64,000 nucleotides of DNA from Betaproteobacteria bacterium. Lineage in GTDB: Bacteria; Pseudomonadota; Gammaproteobacteria; Burkholderiales; Ga0077523. Every line of letters starts with the position of its first letter. Positions within the stretch are counted from its first letter, which is position 1. The stretch lies in contig WGLR01000018.1 in NCBI GenBank assembly GCA_016125475.1, forward strand, positions 25,032 to 89,031, read 5' to 3'. Below the pieces are notes generated by a model, which was not told the origin of the DNA, ran no database searches, and was given only the letters and a program-made list of their open reading frames with translations. Below, piece after piece: positions 26,644 through 34,592 of this stretch. Made by a program: the position numbers and the translations under genes.

Positions 26644-27336
26644 TCATCGTGCGACCCATCCCCCGCAGACGGGAAACACCTGACCCACGAACGCGTTCGC
26701 GGCCTCGCTGCACAGGAAGACCGCGAACATCGCGTCCTCCTCCGCGCTCACGAGGCGCCCGAGGGGCACCTCGCGCCGCAGGCGTTCCTGGAACCGCGGA
26801 TTGGCCTGAACCTCCGGCGGAAAGTACGTCGGGTTGTCGACGAAGTTCTGCGCGATCACGTTCACCTGCACGTTGTGGGGCGCCACCTCGACGCCGACCG
26901 CCTGGACGTAGGCGAGTTGCGCACCGCGTGCCGCGCTGTACGTGGACGTGCGCTTCATGCCACGCAGTGCCGACGCGCTTCCCATCACGAGGATCTTGCC
27001 CGAGCGGCGCTCGATCATCTGCGGCAGGACGGCGCGGCACAGACGGGGCAGGGGGTCGACCATGTGGGCGAAGACGTCGCGCCACTCGTCGTCGGATACG
27101 TCGACGGCCGGCGTCGAGGGGGCGGCGATCGCCAGGTTCGCGACGAGCACATCGACATGGCCCGTCTTCGCGACGAGCTCCGCCGGCCGTTCGGGGGCGG
27201 TCAGCGGGGCGGTGTCACCGATGACCTCCGCGCCTGCGTCGGCAAAGGCGCGACACAGCACGGGCCCCATGAACTCGCCCGCCTGCGTGACGAGCACGCG
27301 CCGGCCCGACAGATCGACTGCATTCTTAAGCTCCAT
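26644..27336 (-). CDS. Candidate halohydrin dehalogenase (SDR-fold haloalcohol lyase)
   Basis: 230 residues of SDR fold, lacking both SDR oxidoreductase hallmarks. In place of the glycine-rich TGxxxGxG there is T17-x4-F22-x-G24 (TQAGEFMG). The catalytic triad reads S120-x12-Y133-x3-R137 (Arg in place of Lys). These are exactly the two published halohydrin dehalogenase fingerprints; in HheC the triad is Ser132-Tyr145-Arg149 with the same spacing. Further HheC-like features are NFVDNPTYF (halide-side loop) and GQVFPVCGGW at the C-terminus. HHDHs convert vicinal haloalcohols to epoxides with release of halide, without cofactor. Start at ATG 27336 with GGAGG. Sits between EmrB and an acyl-CoA synthetase under MarR. 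Substrate not determinable. Confidence 0.8.
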   Translation of the reverse strand: MELKNAVDLSGRRVLVTQAGEFMGPVLCRAFADAGAEVIGDTAPLTAPERPAELVAKTGHVDVLVANLAIAAPSTPAVDVSDDEWRDVFAHMVDPLPRLCRAVLPQMIERRSGKILVMGSASALRGMKRTSTYSAARGAQLAYVQAVGVEVAPHNVQVNVIAQNFVDNPTYFPPEVQANPRFQERLRREVPLGRLVSAEEDAMFAVFLCSEAANAFVGQVFPVCGGWVAR

Positions 27337-27389
27337 GGTCCCTCCGAGTGTTCGGATCCGGGGCGATCGCGCGTGGCGCTGCCCGGACA

Positions 27390-28919
27390 TCAGGCGGCTT
27401 CGGTGGCCTCCATCGGTATCTCCACGTGCCTGGGCGTGGATCCCACCAGCAGCAGGAGCGGCAGCGCGGACAGCGCTGCGACCGCGAGCAGCTGGAAGTC
27501 GCCGATGTACGCGATCATGAGCGCCTGCTGGTCGATCACCTTGTCCATGTGCGCGATGCCCGGAAGCGTGCCCAGCTTCCACTCCGCGCGCGGCGCGGCG
27601 TAGCGCAGGATCTCGTTGTACGGCGAGACGAATTCCGTGAGATGCGCGCGGCTCTGGCCCGTACTGCGCACGAGCATCGCGAGCGCCGCCGACACGCCGA
27701 TGCTGGCCCCGATGCTGCGGACCAGATTGTAGACGCCCGCGGCTTCGGTGCGTCGCTCCGGCGTGATGCCGGGAAAGGCGATGACCTGGATCGGTACGAG
27801 GATGATGCCGCCGCCGATGCCCTGCATGAAGTTCGTCCAGATCAGGGGCCACACGGGAACGTCGACGGTCCACGTCGACATCTCCACGGCAGGGATGGCC
27901 ATGCACACCAGTCCGAACGCGATGATCTTGCGCGGATCGATCCTGCCCGTGATGCGTCCGCCGATGATCATGGCCGAGAGCATCCCGAGTCCGCGCGGCG
28001 CCTGCAGAAGTCCGACGGCATCGATCGAGTAGCCGCGTATCTCCGCGAGGAACGGGGGCATCAGGATCAGCGGCGGCACCGTCACGAGGCCGTAGATGAA
28101 CACGAATCCGAGTCCGAGTGCGAACCGTCGGTCGGTGATGATCGAGAGGTCGAGGAACGGTTTCCGGGTCGTGAGGCTGTGGACGAGGAACAGGTAGAAC
28201 CCGAGCACGCTGAGGCAGCCCTCGAGGATGATTTCACCGGACTCGAACCAGTCGAGCGTGCCGCCGCGGTCGAGCATGAGCTGGAGGGCACCGATCCCGA
28301 GCGCGAGGGACACGAAGCCGAACCAGTCCAGCCTGTGTGTCCTGTCGCGCTGCGTTTCCGGCACGAAGATCGTCAGGCCGATGAGCGCGAGCATGCCGAT
28401 CGGGACGTTGATGTAGAAGATGTACTGCCAGCGGAAGTACTCGGTCAGATAGCCGCCGAGGCACGGTCCGAGGAACGACCCGAACACGGAGCCCGTACCC
28501 CAGAGCGCCATGGCCTTCCCGTGCTCGTGCGGCGGATAGGTGTCGAGAATGATCGCCTGCGAGAGCGGGATCAAAAATGCGCCGCTCATGCCCTGGACGA
28601 TGCGCGCGGCGACTTCCACGGCGAGGGACTGCGCGGATCCACAGAACACGGATGCGGTCGTGAAGCCGATCAGCGCGAAGATGAACAGCCGCTTGCGTCC
28701 GAACCGGGCGCTCAGGAAGCCGGCGGTCGGCATGCTGATCGCGGACGCCACGATGTACGACGTGATGACCCATCCGATCTGGTCCTGCGACGCCGAGAAG
28801 GTGCCCTGCATGTGGGGCAGGGCCACCGCGGCGATCGTCCAGTCGATGGAATACAGCAGGGACGCGAGGATCACCGAAGCGGTGACCAGGACGGGATGTC
28901 GGGGAGCTTGCTCGAACAC
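27390..28919 (-). CDS. emrB: EmrB/QacA-type MFS drug transporter (DHA2 family)
   Basis: 509 residues with about fourteen hydrophobic segments. Signature stretches: SIDWTIAAVALPHMQGT (helix 1), GFLSARFGRKRLF (motif A variant), RIVQGMSGAFLIPLSQAI, and GTGSVFGSFLGPCLGGYL. With EmrA (34 bp upstream, same strand) it forms a tripartite pump that, with an outer-membrane channel elsewhere, exports hydrophobic toxins. MarR-type control is indicated by the operon. Followed after 53 bp by the halohydrin-dehalogenase-like gene. Confidence 0.92.
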   Translation of the reverse strand: MFEQAPRHPVLVTASVILASLLYSIDWTIAAVALPHMQGTFSASQDQIGWVITSYIVASAISMPTAGFLSARFGRKRLFIFALIGFTTASVFCGSAQSLAVEVAARIVQGMSGAFLIPLSQAIILDTYPPHEHGKAMALWGTGSVFGSFLGPCLGGYLTEYFRWQYIFYINVPIGMLALIGLTIFVPETQRDRTHRLDWFGFVSLALGIGALQLMLDRGGTLDWFESGEIILEGCLSVLGFYLFLVHSLTTRKPFLDLSIITDRRFALGLGFVFIYGLVTVPPLILMPPFLAEIRGYSIDAVGLLQAPRGLGMLSAMIIGGRITGRIDPRKIIAFGLVCMAIPAVEMSTWTVDVPVWPLIWTNFMQGIGGGIILVPIQVIAFPGITPERRTEAAGVYNLVRSIGASIGVSAALAMLVRSTGQSRAHLTEFVSPYNEILRYAAPRAEWKLGTLPGIAHMDKVIDQQALMIAYIGDFQLLAVAALSALPLLLLVGSTPRHVEIPMEATEAA

Positions 28920-28952
28920 GACGTGTCCTCGCGGGGGTGCGCGGCAGGCCGC

Positions 28953-30080
28953 TCAGTTGCCGGCGAGCGCGGGCGTGGGCTGCAGGAATCGGGGCAGGTA
29001 GCCTTCGTCGATGAGCCGGCGCACGGTCTTCGGCAGTCCGTTGACGTGCCCCGTGTCCACGGCCACCGTGGCCGTCATGCCGGCGCGCAGCGGCGGCATC
29101 CCCGCGGGCTGCTCGACCTCGATCCGGACCGGAATGCGCTGGACCACCTTCACCCAGTTGCCCGTGGCATTCTGCGGCGGAAGCACTGCGAACTCTGCGC
29201 CGGTGGCGGGAGAGATCGACGACACGAGCGCGGACCACTCGATGTCCGGGTAGGCGTCCACGCGGACCGTGACGTGCTGGCCGACGCGCATGTGCGTGAG
29301 CTGCGTCTCCTTGTAGTTGGCCTCGACCCACGCCGGAGCATTGCTGATCAGGCTGAACACCGGCACGCCCTTGTCGATGTGCTCGCCGACCTCGAGGTCG
29401 AGGTTGCTCACGATGCCCGCGCTCGGCGCGCGGACCTCGGTGCGGGCGAGGTCGATGGCGGCGGCGTCGTAGGCGGCCTTGGCCTCGACGTATCTGGGAA
29501 ACTCGTCCACGGGCAGGTTGGGATCACCCGCGAGATTCGCGATGACCCGTTGCGTGCGTTCCCGGATGCTCACGAGCTTCCGCTTCGCGAGCTCGAGGTT
29601 GTGGCGCGCCTCGTCGTACATGTCCGCGCGGGTCATCCCGCTCTCCCGCAGCATCGCCTGGCGCTCGAACTGCCGCGTGAGGAACCGGATCTGCTCCTCC
29701 ATCTCGTCGGCCTCGAGCAGCGACGTCCGGTAGTCGGCCTTGAGTGACTGGACGTCGGTCCGGATGACTTCCATCTGGGCCTTGGCGCGGTCCAGTGCAA
29801 TCTGGTAGGGGGCCGGGTCGACCTGGAACAGCAGGTCACCCGCGCTCACGTGCTGGTTGTCCTGCACGGCGACGCCGACGACGCGGCCGGGTACCTCGCA
29901 GCTGACCGCGACGATCGCGGCCTTCACGTAGGCGTTCTCGGTTTCCTCGTAGCGACCCGACTGCGCGTACCAGCGCGTGCCGAGGATCACCGCGATCAGC
30001 GGGACGACCACGAGGAACACGATGCGGAATACGCGGATCGGGGGAAGCTTGGATCGGACGGTGCGCAGCACTGCTTTCAT
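28953..30080 (-). CDS. emrA: EmrA/HlyD family membrane fusion protein
   Basis: 375 residues: one N-terminal TM segment (VFRIVFLVVVPLIAVILGT), then lipoyl/barrel half EVPGRVVGVAVQDNQHVSAGDLLFQVD, a long coiled-coil (about residues 90-190) and the closing barrel with GIVSNLDLEVGEHIDKG. The start overlaps the marR stop by ATGA, so translation is coupled. It bridges EmrB to an outer-membrane channel; no TolC-like gene is in the window. Confidence 0.92.
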   Translation of the reverse strand: MKAVLRTVRSKLPPIRVFRIVFLVVVPLIAVILGTRWYAQSGRYEETENAYVKAAIVAVSCEVPGRVVGVAVQDNQHVSAGDLLFQVDPAPYQIALDRAKAQMEVIRTDVQSLKADYRTSLLEADEMEEQIRFLTRQFERQAMLRESGMTRADMYDEARHNLELAKRKLVSIRERTQRVIANLAGDPNLPVDEFPRYVEAKAAYDAAAIDLARTEVRAPSAGIVSNLDLEVGEHIDKGVPVFSLISNAPAWVEANYKETQLTHMRVGQHVTVRVDAYPDIEWSALVSSISPATGAEFAVLPPQNATGNWVKVVQRIPVRIEVEQPAGMPPLRAGMTATVAVDTGHVNGLPKTVRRLIDEGYLPRFLQPTPALAGN

Positions 30081-30556
30081 GAGACGTTTCTCGTCCTGCC
30101 GTTGCGGGCTCCGTTGCCGTTCTCCGATCGAGACAGGTTGGCCTTGATCGCGAGCAGGACGTCCACGAAACCCTCCTGTTGTTCCCGGGACAGCCCTGCG
30201 AGTGCGTCACGCCGCATCTCGGCGGCCGCCGACCGCATGGCCTTGATGGACGGTTCGACTTCCTCCGTCAGGTAGACACACTTCGCGCGACGGTCGTTGG
30301 CGTGCGACTCGCGGCGGATCCACCCCTTCTGTTCCATGCGGTCGAGCAGCCGCCCGAGCGTGGCCTTTTCGATCTCGAGGATGTCTGCGAGCTCCGACTG
30401 CGTGGCTCCGTTGTTGCGGAACAGGTGATTGAGGACCCACCACTGCGAGCGCGTGAGCCCCAGCGCGCGCACCTTCCGGTCGAAGTTGGTGCGCATGAGC
30501 CGGGCGACGTCGTTCAGGATGAAGCCGAAGTTGCGGGAGAGGTCTTCCTGGAACAT
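30077..30556 (-). CDS. MarR family transcriptional regulator
   Basis: 159 residues with a winged helix: LTRSQWWVLNHLFRNNGATQ, ELADILEIEKATLGRLLDRM (recognition helix), then the wing with Arg/Asp (HANDRRAKCVYLT). MarR repressors of efflux operons bind palindromes overlapping their own promoter and release on phenolic or lipophilic ligands. Two palindromes at 30570-30610 precede it, one enclosing a -10 element. It is the first gene of the MarR-EmrA-EmrB-dehalogenase-ligase operon. ATG at 30556; ORF could be read further upstream but the operator lies there. Confidence 0.92.
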   Translation of the reverse strand: MFQEDLSRNFGFILNDVARLMRTNFDRKVRALGLTRSQWWVLNHLFRNNGATQSELADILEIEKATLGRLLDRMEQKGWIRRESHANDRRAKCVYLTEEVEPSIKAMRSAAAEMRRDALAGLSREQQEGFVDVLLAIKANLSRSENGNGARNGRTRNVS

Positions 30557-30569
30557 CCGGCGATGATAG

Positions 30570-30610
30570 TTGCCTAGCTTATTATAGGCAAGCCTACTGT
30601 ATACAGGCTT
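30570..30610 (-). promoter_or_regulatory. Tandem palindromic MarR operator overlapping a consensus -10
   Basis: Two adjacent palindromes: TTGCCTA-N8-TAGGCAA (30570-30591) and AAGCCT-N9-AGGCTT (30590-30610), the second with CTGTATACAG at its centre. On the minus strand a perfect TATAAT (30586-30581) lies within the first palindrome, 25-30 bp before the marR ATG; no good -35 is seen. This is the expected layout of an autoregulating MarR repressor. The two sites overlap at two bases and may give cooperative binding. Confidence 0.7.
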
Positions 30611-30638
30611 ATTGTCAGCCGGGTTATCGTCTGGAGGT

Positions 30639-31622
30639 CTATCGGGTCGCGGGAGGCTTCCGGCGTGCCCGTATTTCCGCGAGCGTCTTCTCGGCGACGG
30701 ACCGGTTGGGGCCGTCGAGGGCCACGGCAGCCTCGGCCGTCGCGAGCGCGGCCGCGAGGTCGCCCCGTTCGGCGAGGACGTGCGCGAGGTTGTTGAGCGC
30801 GGCGTCCGATTCCGGATTCGCGCGGGCGGCTGTCCGGAACGCACTTTCGGCCGCCGCGAGGTCGCCTTTCGCATACGCCGTGTTGCCCGCTCCGATCGCC
30901 AGGGTGAGGTCACCCGGCCAGCGGGAGAGTCCTGCAACGTAGGCCCGATGGGCGTCGTCGAGCCTGCCCAGCCGCTCGAGCGCGATGGCGCCCTCGGCGT
31001 AACTGTCGTGTGTCGCGCTCGCGGGGACCTCGCCCGGACGCACCGCGACCATGGCCCATCGCCCCGAGCGGTCCCAGGTCTTGCTGAACGTCGCAAGCGG
31101 CAGAAGCTGGCGGGCCTCGCGTCCGGAGCGGAGGATGACTTCGTCGGCGGTCAGGTCGAAGCCGACCACCACTGCGTAGTGCCACATCGGATACCACGAC
31201 AGCCCGAGGTTCTGCAGGATCACGACGGGGGTGCCCGCGGCGACCTGCTCGAACAGCGCTTCGAGGCCCGGTTCCAGACGAACGGCGAAAGCGCCGGTGC
31301 GCCGCGCGCCGCCGAGCATGTCGAGCGGGAGGCTCCCCTGCCGCGCCGGCAGGTACACCATCGGGGCGAGCTTGTCCGGGGTGGTGTCGAACCCGGCGGC
31401 GGTCAGGACGGTTGCGAGCGCCGCCGGACCGCAGTGATGGGCTTCCTGGGGGAAGAACGGTGTCGCGGTGAGCTCGCGAACGCTGGGCAGGGCTGCCAGC
31501 CGCTGTGCGTCCATCTTCGGCAGCCCGGCACAGCCTGCGAGGAGCAGCACCGTGAGCAGGGCGCAGAGACGGGCCAGCGGTGAACCGCTGCCGGTGCGTG
31601 ATCGCGGATCACCCACCGGCAT
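30639..31622 (-). CDS. PA2778-type C39-like cysteine peptidase lipoprotein with TPR repeats
   Basis: 327 residues. A lipobox LLAGC (Cys31) makes it a lipoprotein; the C39-like catalytic Cys64 lies in EAHHCGPAALATVL and a His in MWHYAVVVGFD. After the peptidase domain (to about 200) there are TPR-like helices (RLGRLDDAHRAYVAGL, KGDLAAAESAFRTAA, ERGDLAAALATAEAAV). It matches the PA2778 family, which in Pseudomonas pairs with a PA2779-family membrane protein; here two such proteins lie just upstream. Role unknown; maturation or degradation of an exported peptide is plausible. Confidence 0.85.
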   Translation of the reverse strand: MPVGDPRSRTGSGSPLARLCALLTVLLLAGCAGLPKMDAQRLAALPSVRELTATPFFPQEAHHCGPAALATVLTAAGFDTTPDKLAPMVYLPARQGSLPLDMLGGARRTGAFAVRLEPGLEALFEQVAAGTPVVILQNLGLSWYPMWHYAVVVGFDLTADEVILRSGREARQLLPLATFSKTWDRSGRWAMVAVRPGEVPASATHDSYAEGAIALERLGRLDDAHRAYVAGLSRWPGDLTLAIGAGNTAYAKGDLAAAESAFRTAARANPESDAALNNLAHVLAERGDLAAALATAEAAVALDGPNRSVAEKTLAEIRARRKPPATR

Positions 31623-31703
31623 CTCGGGATCGGCCGACCGATCGCCCGGGCTGCCGCGCGAAGCGAGGATGGCCCGGAATTCGTGCGATCGGACTGCCGG
31701 GGA

Positions 31704-32123
31704 TCAACGCTTGATGGGACGCGTGAAGGAGAACACTTTCGTGAACCCCAGGATGTCGGTGATGAGGAGCACGATGAACACGACCAGGGCCACGCCGAGG
31801 ACAGCACCGAACCCATCACCCCCTGCCGGCATGGAATCGATCTTGCCGGCGGCGTTCAGCACCTCGTCGTCCGACATCGCGGCGACCCGTGCCTTCGCTT
31901 CGGCGGGAGCGATGCCGAGCCGGTCGAGCTGATGCACGACATCCGCGCGATCCAGGAATGCGGCGACCTTCGCGCGCTGCGCCTCGATACCCGCTGCGTC
32001 GCGTGCTGCGTGACCGACGGTTTCCGTCCCGACGAGTGCTGCCTGGACGGCAGTCACCATGCCCAGATGCATCGTCGTGGCGACCAGCGTGATGGCGAGT
32101 ACTTTCTTCAACAGTTTCCACAT
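31704..32123 (-). CDS. PA2779 family protein (first copy)
   Basis: 139 residues. N-terminal signal peptide or TM helix (ITLVATTMHLGMVTAVQA) ending before ALVGTE, then a helical segment with LDRLGIAPAEAKARVAAMSDDEV and a C-terminal TM helix (VLGVALVVFIVLLITDILG) followed by TKVFSFTRP. This ALVGTE-helix-TM layout is that of PA2779 (DUF6627). Good Shine-Dalgarno GGAGGAG before the ATG. It shares architecture with the upstream paralogue and lies 80 bp before the PA2778-type peptidase gene, as in Pseudomonas. Confidence 0.85.
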   Translation of the reverse strand: MWKLLKKVLAITLVATTMHLGMVTAVQAALVGTETVGHAARDAAGIEAQRAKVAAFLDRADVVHQLDRLGIAPAEAKARVAAMSDDEVLNAAGKIDSMPAGGDGFGAVLGVALVVFIVLLITDILGFTKVFSFTRPIKR

Positions 32124-32163
32124 TGTTCAGACTCCTCCGCTATGGGTCATTGGTTCGGCCGAT

Positions 32164-32553
32164 TCATCTTCTGAGTGAACTCGTGAAGGGAAAGATTCGC
32201 GTGTAGCCGAGCACGTCCGTCATGACGAGGACGGCGAACACGAAGACGGCGACACCGACCACCCCTCCGCCTGCAGGGATTCTACCCGGACTGCCCGGAG
32301 AATCCACCTCCGCGTCGGTCAGCACCGAGACCCGGGCATGCGCCTCGGCCGGAGACATGCCCAGGCGTGTGAGTTCGGCGGCGAGCACGGCGCGGCGCAT
32401 CGTGCGTGCGGTCTGCGGATCCGGCTCCGGAACGTGTCCGGTCACCCGCTCCGTTCCGACGAGAGCCGCCCGGGCCGGCGCCGCAACTGCGAGATGAAGG
32501 ATGGTGAGGACCAGGACTGCAGCGATCCGGCGGAAGAGTGCGGTTTTCTTCAT
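32164..32553 (-). CDS. PA2779 family protein (second, tandem copy)
   Basis: 129 residues with the same order of parts as the neighbour at 31704: signal/TM start, AALVGTERVTG, LTRLGMSPAEAHARVSVLTDAEVD, then VAVFVFAVLVMTDVLGYTRIFPFT. Clearly a tandem duplicate that has diverged: the loop after the signal has gained EPDPQT. The short conserved DxLGxTxxFxFT end suggests a functional C-terminal segment. It lies 34 bp beyond the response-regulator gene, so probably belongs to the same transcript. Confidence 0.85.
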   Translation of the reverse strand: MKKTALFRRIAAVLVLTILHLAVAAPARAALVGTERVTGHVPEPDPQTARTMRRAVLAAELTRLGMSPAEAHARVSVLTDAEVDSPGSPGRIPAGGGVVGVAVFVFAVLVMTDVLGYTRIFPFTSSLRR

Positions 32554-32586
32554 GTGAGGGCGGTTCCGGGGGCTCGATGGATGGGG

Positions 32587-33948
32587 TCAGTTCGTCGTCG
32601 TGTGATTCTTGAAGCGCGCGGGCAGGAGGTGGTGCCGGTGCAGGAGCTTGTAGAACTCCGTCCGGTTGCGTTTCGCGAGTCTCGCGGCGTGCGTGACGTT
32701 GCCGTTGGTCATCTTGAGCAGACGCGAAAGATACTCGCGCTCGAACTGGCCCCGAGCCTTCTCGAAAGGCTGCAGTTCGGTGGAAGGACCGCGCAGCGCG
32801 TTCTCGATGAGGCCCGCGCTCACGATCGGCGCGGTGCTGAGCGCCACGGCCTGCTCGATCACGTTGACGAGTTCCCGCACGTTTCCGGGCCAGTCGTACT
32901 CGACGAGCCGCGCGAGGGCCTCCGAACTGATGGCGGTCACGCGCTTGCCGTACTTGGCCGCGAGGCGGGTCAGGAAATGTGTCGCGAGCAGCGTGATGTC
33001 CTCGCGGCGGTCGCGCAGCGGCGGGACGTCGAAGCTCACGACGTTCAGGCGGTAGAAGAGATCCTCGCGGAAGCGGCCTTCGCGGATGCCGGCTTCGAGG
33101 TCCCGGTGGGTGGCGGAGATGATGCGCACGTCGACGGGTACCGCCTTCGTCGCGCCGACCGGACGTACGGTTCTCTCCTGCAGCACGCGCAGCAGCTTCA
33201 CCTGCAGTGCGAGCGGCATGTCGCCGATCTCGTCCAGGAAGACCGTCCCGCCCGTGGCCGACTGGAAAAGTCCGGCGTTGTCGCGCGCGGCGCCCGTGAA
33301 CGATCCGCGCATGTGGCCGAACAGTTCGGATTCCAGCAATGCCTCGGGGATGGCGCCGCAGTTGAGGGCCATGAACGGCCGGTCGCGCCGCGGGCTCGCG
33401 AGATGGATGGCCTGCGCGAGCAGTTCCTTGCCCGTCCCGCTCTCCCCGCGTATCAGGACGCTCGCGTCTCCAGCTGCGACGAGGCGCGCCCGCGCGAGGA
33501 CCGCTTCCAGCTCGGGATTGTGCGTGATGATCGCCGCGCGCCACTCGTGATCGTCGTCGGCGGCTGTCGCCGGTGCCGAGAGCCGGACCGCGCGGGAGAT
33601 CAGGCTCACGAGCTCCTTGCCGTCGAAGGGTTTCGTGAGGTAATCGAACACTCCCTTGCGCATGGCGGCCACCGCGTCCGGGATCGTCCCGTTCGCGGTC
33701 AGGATGATGACGGGCAGCGCCGGGTGCGTGCGGTGGACCTGCTCGAAGAGCGCCATGCCATCCATGCCACCCATCTTGAGGTCCGTGACCACGACGTGCG
33801 GCACGGTGGTGGAAAGGTGCGCGAGACCTTCTTCCGCGCTCCTCGACGTCGTCACGTCGAACCCCGCCGTGGCGAGACGGATCGAGACCAGTCGCAGGAG
33901 ATCCTCGTCGTCGTCGACGACCAGTACGTTACCCTGAGTCGCATTCAT
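32587..33948 (-). CDS. glrR: Sigma-54-dependent response regulator, GlrR/QseF-like
   Basis: 453 residues: receiver domain with phosphoacceptor Asp56 and Lys106, AAA+ domain with GESGTGKE (168-175), the sigma54-contact loop GSFTGA (215-220, Ala to Ser against GAFTGA), Walker B FLDEIGDM, and a short C-terminal Fis-type HTH. It activates sigma54 promoters when phosphorylated by GlrK. In enterobacteria GlrKR controls glmY and responds to envelope stress. ATGA overlap with the qseG-like gene; likely controls the PA2779/PA2778 genes that follow, though no -24/-12 site is visible. Confidence 0.9.
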   Translation of the reverse strand: MNATQGNVLVVDDDEDLLRLVSIRLATAGFDVTTSRSAEEGLAHLSTTVPHVVVTDLKMGGMDGMALFEQVHRTHPALPVIILTANGTIPDAVAAMRKGVFDYLTKPFDGKELVSLISRAVRLSAPATAADDDHEWRAAIITHNPELEAVLARARLVAAGDASVLIRGESGTGKELLAQAIHLASPRRDRPFMALNCGAIPEALLESELFGHMRGSFTGAARDNAGLFQSATGGTVFLDEIGDMPLALQVKLLRVLQERTVRPVGATKAVPVDVRIISATHRDLEAGIREGRFREDLFYRLNVVSFDVPPLRDRREDITLLATHFLTRLAAKYGKRVTAISSEALARLVEYDWPGNVRELVNVIEQAVALSTAPIVSAGLIENALRGPSTELQPFEKARGQFEREYLSRLLKMTNGNVTHAARLAKRNRTEFYKLLHRHHLLPARFKNHTTTN

Positions 33949-34592
33949 TTGGCTCTCACTCCTTGATCCTTGAGAATCATCGCGCGCTCGACGTCCTTGA
34001 GCGCGTCGAGCTTGTGCTGCAGGTCGTCGCTCTTCCGCTGTTCCTCGCGCAGTCTGGCGGTCTGGGACTGGAGCTGCGCGTCGGCCCGACGCGACATCTC
34101 GATGCTTGCCAGCAGGACCTGCGCGAGGCCGCTGAGTTCGCTGAACCCGCGTCCTTCCCCCCGGGTATATGGTTCGAGCAGTTGCGCGACGGCCGCATCG
34201 CTGTGCACGGGCGAGTTCGGCAGCCAGTGGACGAGGGCCAGTTTCAGCCGCGCGGCCTCGTTGCCCGTCGTCTCGAAGTCCTTCTTCGCGACTTCATAGG
34301 TCTGCTTGAGAGCCGACCCCGACTGGGCGCGCAACACCAGATAGTAGTCCATCACGTCGTCGAGATCGCTGTGCGGCGCCGACGTGACACCAGTCGGACA
34401 GGATCGGGTGTCGCTCGACGGACAGTCCGCGGCACGCGATGACGACGCCGTACCGACGTCGACGAGTCGTGGCCCCGTCGTGCAGCCCGCGAGGACGCCC
34501 GCGAGGACGGACGCGGCCAGGACGGTTCGGATCGGCCGCAATCGGCCTGCCGTCGATGCCCGCGCTGCGGGGCCCCTCGCCAGGCGCCTCAT
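33945..34592 (-). CDS. QseG-like outer-membrane lipoprotein
   Basis: 215 residues with lipobox LAGC (Cys37) after a hydrophobic segment. The rest is helical, with a coiled-coil (about 160-215: SQTARLREEQRKSDDLQHKL). Its place between GlrK and GlrR genes is that of qseG (YfhG) in E. coli. The first 20 residues (MRRLARGPAARASTAGRLRP) come from a DNA repeat that is present twice more just upstream, so the start has probably been donated or altered by duplication. Start and stop both overlap neighbours by ATGA. Confidence 0.8.
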   Translation of the reverse strand: MRRLARGPAARASTAGRLRPIRTVLAASVLAGVLAGCTTGPRLVDVGTASSSRAADCPSSDTRSCPTGVTSAPHSDLDDVMDYYLVLRAQSGSALKQTYEVAKKDFETTGNEAARLKLALVHWLPNSPVHSDAAVAQLLEPYTRGEGRGFSELSGLAQVLLASIEMSRRADAQLQSQTARLREEQRKSDDLQHKLDALKDVERAMILKDQGVRAK

